Source: CAXGUU01 sp964012875 (GTDB lineage: Bacteria > Pseudomonadota > Gammaproteobacteria > Ga0077536). From it: a stretch of 6,096 nt of DNA. Shown here in pieces: positions 1 through 5,544 of this stretch. A program made the position numbers and the translations under genes. The notes below the pieces were generated by a model. It was not told the origin of the DNA. It made no database searches and was given only the letters and a program-made list of their open reading frames with translations. The DNA lies in NCBI GenBank assembly GCA_964012875.1, contig CAXGUU010000203.1, positions 1 through 6,096 on the forward strand, written 5' to 3'. Each line of letters begins with the position of its first letter. Within the stretch, counting starts at the first letter, position 1.

Positions 1-1652
1 GACGGAACCCACGCAGTATTAGCGCCCGCCCTCAAGTGTGCGATTTTGCTATCAATCATCTCGTGCATCAGGTCAGGTTTCGGCCACATCCCTTTGCCGA
101 TTTGTGCGACGCCTTGCAAACCGCAAGCCAGGCCGACATCGACGTTCCAGTTTTCGTAAGCGGTCATCCAATTTTCATTGCGCATCGCTTCTTTGCGGAC
201 CATCACGCCTGCTTCCATGGCGGTGTGGATCTCATCCCCTGTGCGATCGAGAAAGCCAGTATTAATGAAAATGATTCTATCTTTAGCCGCACGGATGCAT
301 TCTTTTAGATTGATCGTGGTGCGGCGCTCCTCGTCCATGATTCCGATTTTTAGTGTGTTGCGCGGCAGTTTCAGAACGTTTTCTACTTTCGCGAAAAGGT
401 CGCAGGAAAACTCGACTTCTTCCGGTCCATGCATCTTCGGTTTAACGATGTACATCGATCCGGTTCTCGAGTTACGAAGCTGATTGAGCCCCTTGATGTC
501 ATACAGGGAGATCGTCGCTGTAATGACCGCATCCAGTATGCCCTCTGGGACTTCCTGTCCTTTAAACAACACGGCTTCGTTCGTCATCAGATGTCCAACG
601 TTCCGAACCAGCAGCAGTGATCGTCCGTGGAGTGTAATCGGCGAGCCGCCTTTATCGAGGAAATGCAGGTCCGGGTGAAGCGTGCGAATAACCGTTTTTC
701 CGCCTTTGTCGAAGGTGTCAGTCAGGTTGCCCCGCATCAGGCCGAGCCAGTTGCGATAGACGAGCGCCTTGTCTTCGCCATCTGCCGCTGCCACAGAGTC
801 CTCGCAGTCCTGAATCGTCGTAATCGCGGACTCAAGCATGATGTCCTTGACGCTGGCCGCATCTGCTTCGCCGACTGGGTGAGCCGGGTCGATTTGGATG
901 ATCAAGTGCAGCTTGTTGTTCTTAAGCAGTATTTCAGACGGTGCATCGGCACGTCCGTTGTAGCCGACAAACCTGGAACTGTCCGCTAATTCTGATTCAC
1001 TGCCGTCTTTAAGCTTGATGACCAGGCGTTGTTGTGAAACCGCGTAGTCGATCGCATCACTGTGAGATCCATCCTGTAACGGAACGACCTGGTCAAGGAA
1101 TTGACGTCCGAATGCAATCACCTTGTCACCGCGGGCGGGGTTGTAGCTTGTCCCCTGTTCAGCACCGTCGGATTCAGCAATCACATCAGTGCCGTACAGG
1201 GCGTCGTACAACGAACCCCATCGAGCATTCGTGGCATTCAGCGCATAGCGGGCATTCATCACCGGAACCACCAGCTGCGGTCCCGCGATGGAGGCGATTT
1301 CTTCATCCACGTTCGTCGTGGAAACGGTGAAATCCGGACCTTCCGGCAGTAGGTAGCCGATTTTCTGCAGGAATTTCTTGTATTGTTCCGGATCGTGACG
1401 CTTGTCGCTGCGTGATTGATGCCATGTATTGATTTCCGCCTGAAGCTGGTAGCGCCTGAGCAGCAACAAGTTGTTCCGTGGTGCCATCTCGCTGATCACT
1501 TCCTCAAGCAAACGCCAGAACGAAGCCTGTTCCATCCCAAGGTCAGGCAGGATTTCGTTGACGACCAAGTCGAACACCGGTTCGGAAACCTCAAGGCTGG
1601 TACCCGAGATAGAAATGTGGGTGGTCGCGTTATCTGATATTCCTGAACTCAT
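1..1652 (-). CDS. glcB: Malate synthase G, N-terminal 550 residues (3' end cut by window edge)
   Basis: Malate synthase G condenses glyoxylate with acetyl-CoA to give malate and CoA in the cytoplasm, feeding two-carbon compounds into the TCA cycle. I translated the minus strand from the ATG at 1652. The product carries family landmarks in the right order: NARWGSLYDALYGTD (142-156), GDKVIAFGRQFLD, RNVGHLMT with the active-site Arg350 (E. coli Arg338), SRTGS, IVKPKMHGPEEVEF, MDEERRT with Mg-binding Glu441 (E. coli Glu427), NTGFLDRTGDE with Mg-binding Asp469 (E. coli Asp455), and AQIGKGMW. The visible part ends in AGANTAWVP, so roughly 170 C-terminal residues, including the catalytic Asp (E. coli Asp631) and the conserved Cys, lie outside the window. 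The start is supported by an AGGA ribosome site 8 bases upstream (1661-1664). The N-terminus is about a dozen residues longer than in E. coli. No frameshift is seen. Identity is nearly certain. Confidence 0.97.
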   Translation of the reverse strand, partial: MSSGISDNATTHISISGTSLEVSEPVFDLVVNEILPDLGMEQASFWRLLEEVISEMAPRNNLLLLRRYQLQAEINTWHQSRSDKRHDPEQYKKFLQKIGYLLPEGPDFTVSTTNVDEEIASIAGPQLVVPVMNARYALNATNARWGSLYDALYGTDVIAESDGAEQGTSYNPARGDKVIAFGRQFLDQVVPLQDGSHSDAIDYAVSQQRLVIKLKDGSESELADSSRFVGYNGRADAPSEILLKNNKLHLIIQIDPAHPVGEADAASVKDIMLESAITTIQDCEDSVAAADGEDKALVYRNWLGLMRGNLTDTFDKGGKTVIRTLHPDLHFLDKGGSPITLHGRSLLLVRNVGHLMTNEAVLFKGQEVPEGILDAVITATISLYDIKGLNQLRNSRTGSMYIVKPKMHGPEEVEFSCDLFAKVENVLKLPRNTLKIGIMDEERRTTINLKECIRAAKDRIIFINTGFLDRTGDEIHTAMEAGVMVRKEAMRNENWMTAYENWNVDVGLACGLQGVAQIGKGMWPKPDLMHEMIDSKIAHLRAGANTAWVP

Positions 1653-1674
1653 TCTGGATTTCCTGTTAGTCGTA

Positions 1675-1705
1675 TGCCCCCGATCGCCGTGCGATTTGAG
1701 GGGCA
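1675..1705 (-). promoter_or_regulatory. Leader hairpin / two-part inverted repeat upstream of glcB
   Basis: An outer arm TGCCCC (1675-1680) pairs perfectly with GGGGCA (1700-1705). Nested inside, ATCGC (1683-1687) pairs with GCGAT (1691-1695) around a 3-base loop; unpaired bases separate the two stems. The element ends 22 bases before the glcB ATG and just upstream of its AGGA ribosome site, so it could be a 5'-UTR hairpin or an operator. It does not match a riboswitch that I recognise. That the bases can pair is directly visible; any regulatory role is inference. Confidence 0.4.
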
Positions 1706-1800
1706 GGTATGGTACAGAATGTTACGTGTCGCCGGCACATTTATAGCGGTAAAATAGTGTCAAAACTGCGGATGTCATCAGTTGGATCGAGCTCGTACAG

Positions 1801-1832
1801 CGATTGAAGGCTAGGCGCTGCCCCGTCAATCG
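1801..1832 (-). terminator. Inverted repeat downstream of the decarboxylase, weak terminator candidate
   Basis: CGATTGA (1801-1807) is the exact reverse complement of TCAATCG (1826-1832). GGC/GCC inside (1809-1811 and 1820-1822) can extend the pairing with a bulge. It begins 14 bases past the decarboxylase stop codon, where a terminator is expected. No T-run follows on either strand, so it is not a classical intrinsic terminator. It may instead stabilise the mRNA 3' end. Confidence 0.3.
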
Positions 1833-1846
1833 TTACAGATCCGATC

Positions 1847-3295
1847 CTAACCGACCAGGGCCGCCGCTACCGCGCCCACCGTTTTGACCAAAAACACAAT
1901 ATCCTCTCGCCGCATGCGGTGATTGATGACACACGCCCTGATCACGTGCCTGTTCCTGAGCTGGGTACCGGTGATGAAAACGCGTCCATCTTTTTCTAAA
2001 GTCTCAATGAGGCATTCGTTAAACTCATTAAGCAGATTCTCGTCTTCGACGCAAGGCGGCAGGTACCGGAAACATACGATTCCGAGCGGTCCCTCACTGA
2101 TGACCTCGAAGTTGCCAGTTGCGCTCAGCAGTTCCGCCAGATAGCGAGCTAGATCGATGTCCTTACGAATCATTTGCTTGATGCGATCAGCACCGTAAGC
2201 CTTAAAACTCATCCATACCTTGAAAGCCTTGGCGTTTCTTGAAAGCGCGAAATGATGCCGTGAAATGTCGAACCGCGCTTCATTTGCGCCGTAGTCCAGA
2301 TAGACCGCGTCACGTTCAAACGTTTTTCGCAGAACGCTGAAATCGCTAACAAGCGTCATTCCAATTTCGAAAGGCTGGTATAGCCATTTGTGAAAATCGA
2401 GGGCAATGGAGTCGGCACGCTCGAGCCCGGCATACCGGCTTTTGAGTTCAGGCAAGGCGCACGCGAGCCCGCCGTAGGCGCCGTCCACGTGAAACCAAAG
2501 GCCTTCGCTGGCCGCGATGTCAGCGAGTGAGCCCAATGGATCGATGGCTCCGGTATTGACCGTTCCTGCATTGCCGATGATACAAAAGGGCGTGAGTCCC
2601 GCCGCCCTGTCCGCTCGAATGGCCGTCCTCAGCTGATTGAGATCGATCGTGAAGTCGGAAAGGGTTGCAATCCTGCGCAGGTTATCTGATCCAAGTCCCA
2701 GCATTTCGATGCTTTTGGCGACGCTGGAATGCGTTTGTTCCGATGCATACGTAATCATCGGGCTTTGTCCGAACAACCCGCTACCCGCAACGTCGTGCCG
2801 GGCGAACATGTTTCGGCCAATGTTCAGCCCGGTCAGGTTTGCAGCTGACCCGCCGCTGACGATTGCGCCGCCCATCGAACCAGGTAAACCGATAAATTCT
2901 GCGCCCCAGCTGATGACGCGTTTTTCAATTTCAGTCATCGATGGGCCAAGGTGCCATTTGGCCGGATTTTGATCCAACGCCGAAATGATCAGATCAGCCA
3001 TTACCGAAGCTTGAGTCCCTCCAGACATCACATAGGCAAACATGCGAGTGCCGATGTTGTTGGTGGGGTAACGAATCACGGTCTCATTCACCAAGTTCAG
3101 CAAGGCATCCATATCCAGACCGGATACAGGCAATGGCTCGTCGAACCACGACTTGACCCGTGCTTCGCTAGTGCCGGGGTGGCCCGGCAAGTCGTCGAGC
3201 GTACGGTAGCGCTCAACGATGAGGTCGATGCACTGGTTCAGGCCTCGAGAAAACTCCGCAAGCGGTTCATCGAGCGATTTCGATTCCTCATCCAA
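1847..3295 (-). CDS. PLP-dependent group II amino acid decarboxylase (DOPA/aromatic decarboxylase-like), TTG start
   Basis: This 482-residue cytoplasmic enzyme of fold-type I (PF00282 family) would remove the carboxyl group of an L-amino acid, probably aromatic, to give an amine. Visible landmarks: the N-terminal MFAYVMSGG/ADLI region (85-103), TEIEKRVISW (121-130), GGSAAN (148-153) for cofactor phosphate contacts, EQTHSS with His189 that stacks on the PLP ring, HVDGAYGG (269-276) with Asp271 for the pyridine nitrogen, and DFHKW (300-304) with Lys303 as the Schiff-base lysine. Length is normal for the family. The best start is TTG at 3295; the next in-frame ATG is near residue 62 and would remove conserved sequence. 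No Shine-Dalgarno sequence is visible, which suggests translation coupled to the monooxygenase ending 7 bases upstream. The tyrosine of the animal catalytic loop is not found (residues 330-350). Substrate cannot be read from sequence; aldehyde synthase activity is a possible alternative. Confidence 0.9.
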   Translation of the reverse strand: MDEESKSLDEPLAEFSRGLNQCIDLIVERYRTLDDLPGHPGTSEARVKSWFDEPLPVSGLDMDALLNLVNETVIRYPTNNIGTRMFAYVMSGGTQASVMADLIISALDQNPAKWHLGPSMTEIEKRVISWGAEFIGLPGSMGGAIVSGGSAANLTGLNIGRNMFARHDVAGSGLFGQSPMITYASEQTHSSVAKSIEMLGLGSDNLRRIATLSDFTIDLNQLRTAIRADRAAGLTPFCIIGNAGTVNTGAIDPLGSLADIAASEGLWFHVDGAYGGLACALPELKSRYAGLERADSIALDFHKWLYQPFEIGMTLVSDFSVLRKTFERDAVYLDYGANEARFDISRHHFALSRNAKAFKVWMSFKAYGADRIKQMIRKDIDLARYLAELLSATGNFEVISEGPLGIVCFRYLPPCVEDENLLNEFNECLIETLEKDGRVFITGTQLRNRHVIRACVINHRMRREDIVFLVKTVGAVAAALVG

Positions 3296-3302
3296 GGGAC
3301 GG

Positions 3303-4820
3303 TCATGCCGCTGATCGCGTCTGGATATCGCCAGTACTTTCTGTGGTGGTCTCAGACGACGATTTCATCGCTTTCTCGAACGCCAGCACACCGTCTTCGA
3401 CAGCAGCATTACGGATCAATTTTTTGTCGAGCAAGTAATTCTGGGTATTGCGCCACGGGTCACGATTACCTTGTCGCGGAAACAGGTGCATCGCACGTCG
3501 CATGTAACCGGGCGAGAAATCGTCGATGAGCATGTACGACTCCATGTCTTTGTCTTCGTCACGCAGGCGCGGCGTGCACGCATCCGCGCCAACGGCAGCC
3601 ATGTGATTGACCAGTCTGCAAACGTACTCAGCGACCAGTTCCGAGCGCAATGTCCACGACGCATTGATATAGCCGAGCGTGTAAACGAGGTTAGGGACGC
3701 CCGAGAACATCATGCCCTTGTATGAATAAGTGTCCGGAAAACTGACCGGCTCCCCGTCTACAGAAAATTTTGCGCCGCCAAGGACGGCGAGGTTCAATCC
3801 GGTTGCGCTCACGATGATATCGGCTTCGAGCGTTTGACCCGAAGTGAGTGTAATTGCCGTTTCACCAACCTGTTCGATCGTATCGGTGACAACATCGGCC
3901 TTCCCGCTGCGAATTGCGCGAAAAAGATCCCCGTCCGGGACAAGACACATGCGTTGGTCCCACGGCTTGTAATCAGGCGTGAAATGTTTATCGACGTCGA
4001 AATCCGGACCCAGGGCTTTGCGCACCCAGCCCAGTAGTTTTTCTTTAACTTTGTCCGGTCGCGTCCGCGTTTGACCGTAGAAGTATCGTTGAAACCAGAT
4101 GTTTTTCGCCCGAATCAGTTGATACGCCCATTGAGCCGGCAGCACCTTCTTAAGAAAGTTCGCGATCGCATCTTCGGCCGGCATGGAAACGACATAGGTC
4201 GGTGAACGTTGTAGCATCGTGACATTTTCCGCGGTCTCGGCCATCGAAGGTACAAGTGTCATTGCTGTTGCTCCGCTGCCAATGATCACCACGCGCTTGC
4301 CGCTGTAGTCGAGATTTTCGGGCCATTCCTGCGGATGGATTACCGGTCCGGAAAAGCTATCGAGTCCCTGGATTTCCGGCTTGTACCCTGATTCGTAACT
4401 GTAATAGCCGCTACACATGAAAAGCATGTTGCACGAAAACGAAATTCCCTCGCCATCATGTTCGGCCTGAACAGTCCACTGGCCGTTTTCGCTGGACCAG
4501 TCCGCCGATTTCACCTGGTGGCGAAAATGGATCTTGTCGTCGAGGCCGCGCTCCGAAGAGGCTTGTCTGACGTAATCGAGAATCGAAGGCCCGTCAGCGA
4601 TTGCTTTGGCTTCCTTCCAGGGTTTGGAGTCATAACCCATGGTGTACATATCACTGTCGGAGCGAATTCCCGGATATCGAAATAAATCCCAGGTGCCGCC
4701 GACACAATCGCGTCCTTCCAGAATCGCGAACGACTTGTCCGGGCATTTGTCTTGTAGCTGGCGTGCAGCTCCTATGCCTGAGAGGCCTGCTCCAACGATA
4801 ATGACGTCGACGTACTGCAT
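3303..4820 (-). CDS. EthA-like flavin monooxygenase, type I Baeyer-Villiger monooxygenase
   Basis: This 505-residue protein should be an FAD- and NADPH-dependent oxygenase that inserts oxygen next to a ketone carbonyl or oxidises S or N atoms; mycobacterial EthA (Rv3854c, which activates ethionamide) is the closest family member I recognise. Motifs in order: FAD Rossmann GAGLSG (10-15), GGTW (41-44), RYPGIRSDSDMYT (48-60), the Baeyer-Villiger fingerprint F156-x-G158-xxx-H162-xxx-W166-P167, NADPH Rossmann GSGATA (181-186), LQRSPTYVVS (203-212), PWDQR (286-290, whose Arg290 probably plays the active-site arginine role) and SATGLN (338-343). The ATG at 4820 is preferred to an in-frame TTG at 4847 because it has a GGCGGGAA ribosome site and aligns with the EthA N-terminus. 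The C-terminus carries an extra Ser/Thr-rich tail (about 488-505). The stop codon lies 7 bases before the decarboxylase start, so the two are probably co-transcribed. Natural substrate unknown. Confidence 0.94.
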   Translation of the reverse strand: MQYVDVIIVGAGLSGIGAARQLQDKCPDKSFAILEGRDCVGGTWDLFRYPGIRSDSDMYTMGYDSKPWKEAKAIADGPSILDYVRQASSERGLDDKIHFRHQVKSADWSSENGQWTVQAEHDGEGISFSCNMLFMCSGYYSYESGYKPEIQGLDSFSGPVIHPQEWPENLDYSGKRVVIIGSGATAMTLVPSMAETAENVTMLQRSPTYVVSMPAEDAIANFLKKVLPAQWAYQLIRAKNIWFQRYFYGQTRTRPDKVKEKLLGWVRKALGPDFDVDKHFTPDYKPWDQRMCLVPDGDLFRAIRSGKADVVTDTIEQVGETAITLTSGQTLEADIIVSATGLNLAVLGGAKFSVDGEPVSFPDTYSYKGMMFSGVPNLVYTLGYINASWTLRSELVAEYVCRLVNHMAAVGADACTPRLRDEDKDMESYMLIDDFSPGYMRRAMHLFPRQGNRDPWRNTQNYLLDKKLIRNAAVEDGVLAFEKAMKSSSETTTESTGDIQTRSAA

Positions 4821-4825
4821 AATTG

Positions 4826-4833
4826 TTCCCGCC
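4826..4833 (-). promoter_or_regulatory. Ribosome binding site deciding the monooxygenase start
   Basis: On the minus strand GGCGGGAA ends 5 bases before the ATG at 4820. It favours this ATG over the longer reading frame beginning at the TTG at 4847, within which this site would be coding sequence. Confidence 0.6.
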
Positions 4834-4853
4834 TGTGATCGGTGCAACGACGC

Positions 4854-4885
4854 GAATAAAACGATGTGGCGCCGTATCGTTATTC
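4854..4885. promoter_or_regulatory. Dyad centred on GGCGCC upstream of the monooxygenase, candidate operator
   Basis: AACGAT (4860-4865) and ATCGTT (4876-4881) are exact inverted copies placed symmetrically around the palindrome GGCGCC (4868-4873), giving a 22-bp dyad with 18 of 22 positions symmetric. Beyond it, GAATAA (4854-4859) and TTATTC (4880-4885) extend the symmetry if a 2-base offset is allowed. It starts 34 bases upstream of the monooxygenase ATG, a usual place for a repressor operator, and a -10-like TAGAAT (minus strand, 4882-4887) overlaps its far arm. Size and symmetry resemble sites bound by TetR-type dimers, but no regulator gene is in the window. Role is inferred. Confidence 0.45.
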
Positions 4886-4892
4886 TAGATTG

Positions 4893-4915
4893 GATCAGGC
4901 GCCCGGGCGATCAGG
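4893..4915. repeat. GATCAGG direct repeat flanking a CGCCCGGGCG palindrome
   Basis: GATCAGG occurs at 4893-4899 and again at 4909-4915, a spacing of 16 bases. The perfect 10-bp palindrome CGCCCGGGCG (4900-4909) fills the interval. It lies between the end of the SRPBCC gene and the operator-like dyad. It could be part of a transcription stop for the SRPBCC gene (no T-run seen) or an activator site; neither is shown. Confidence 0.35.
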
Positions 4916-4942
4916 AATCCCAGGATTAATGGTAAATACCCA

Positions 4943-5389
4943 TCAATTCCCGCCAGATCGCTCGCAAAAGTCGCGTAGGGCGATCAATCCGTCGGTGCAA
5001 ATGCGCTCGCCCACGATTTCGCGCATGGCATCGGCGTCATCATTAGAGACATCGAATTCGGCCTGCCACGTCACAAAACTCAAATTTCCTATTGAAACCG
5101 GCCACACCTGCATCGTCGCGACGTAGTTCAAAACGGGTAGCGGACTTTCAATAATGTTGTACTGTAGAGAACGGCACTGGTCCGATAAACTGACCAGAGT
5201 CTCAACAAATTGGCCGCCGTCAGCAACTTCGAGAACTCTCACTGCGCCCGGCTGGTCCGGCAATTTGCCATTAGTTATTTCTGCTCTGGAGACGACATTG
5301 CTCCACGTCGTCAGTCCGACGAAATCGCGCAATATTTCCCATACGCGGCCTGCTTCGCTGTTGATTACGACACTGGCAAACACTTTCAT
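4943..5389 (-). CDS. SRPBCC-family (polyketide cyclase 2 / MxaD-like) protein
   Basis: A 148-residue small soluble protein predicted to adopt the START/Bet v 1-like helix-grip fold, which forms a deep hydrophobic pocket for lipids, polyketides or other ligands. Family signatures seen: N-terminal MKVFASVVINSEAGRVWEIL, where the first strand runs into the helix, RDFVGLTTWS (21-30), a PGAVRVLEVADGG stretch (48-59) followed by ETLVSLSD, the conserved ESPLPVLNY (81-89), then FVTWQAEFDV (105-114), and a long C-terminal helix DADAMREIVGERICTDGLIAL. The reading frame stays open upstream to an ATG at 5581, but that extension would cover the divergent promoter region and the start of the neighbouring transporter, and has no family similarity. 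The ATG at 5389 has a weak GGAT ribosome site (5397-5400). It is 122 bases upstream of the monooxygenase on the same strand, so co-transcription is possible but not required. Enzymatic activity is unknown. Confidence 0.87.
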   Translation of the reverse strand: MKVFASVVINSEAGRVWEILRDFVGLTTWSNVVSRAEITNGKLPDQPGAVRVLEVADGGQFVETLVSLSDQCRSLQYNIIESPLPVLNYVATMQVWPVSIGNLSFVTWQAEFDVSNDDADAMREIVGERICTDGLIALRDFCERSGGN

Positions 5390-5498
5390 GATTAATATCC
5401 AATAAAGCGGATTCAGAACAGGCGCTTGGGCACCCGTCGCTTGCCAGTCAGATCCACCATGCACCGAGCTGGAATCGACCGACACCGGGATTGTAAGG

Positions 5499-5527
5499 TT
5501 GGCGCCCCCCGATTTGAACGCTAATAC
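5499..5527 (+). promoter_or_regulatory. Sigma-70-like promoter candidate for the EamA transporter
   Basis: TTGGCG (5499-5504) and TAATAC (5522-5527) are separated by 17 bases, the standard spacing. The -10 box ends 17 bases before the transporter ATG at 5545, so the expected transcript would have a leader of only about 10 bases. This fits the absence of a visible Shine-Dalgarno sequence there. The match is by eye and not unique proof of a promoter. Confidence 0.45.
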
Positions 5528-5544
5528 GAATTTTACGTCGCTTA

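Noticed and set aside
36..989. Several plus-strand open frames of 60-120 residues
   Set aside because: All are antisense to malate synthase G, whose motifs are continuous through this region.
1740..1763. TTGACA (1758-1763) and TATAAA (1740-1745) on the minus strand as a glcB promoter
   Set aside because: Each box is a good match but only 12 bases separate them, too short for sigma-70 recognition; one of them may still be used with a different partner.
3237..3306. 22-codon frame starting at the ATGA overlap as a separate small gene
   Set aside because: It lies out of frame inside the decarboxylase N-terminus, has no ribosome site of its own and no recognisable feature; treated as evidence about the start, not as a gene.
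2951..3529. 192-residue plus-strand open frame
   Set aside because: It lies antisense across the decarboxylase and monooxygenase, has no recognisable domain, and both minus-strand genes show clear family motifs.
4821..4847. Longer monooxygenase frame beginning with TTG at 4847 (9 extra residues)
   Set aside because: The ATG at 4820 has a good ribosome site and matches the usual EthA-family N-terminus; the extra residues have no family support.
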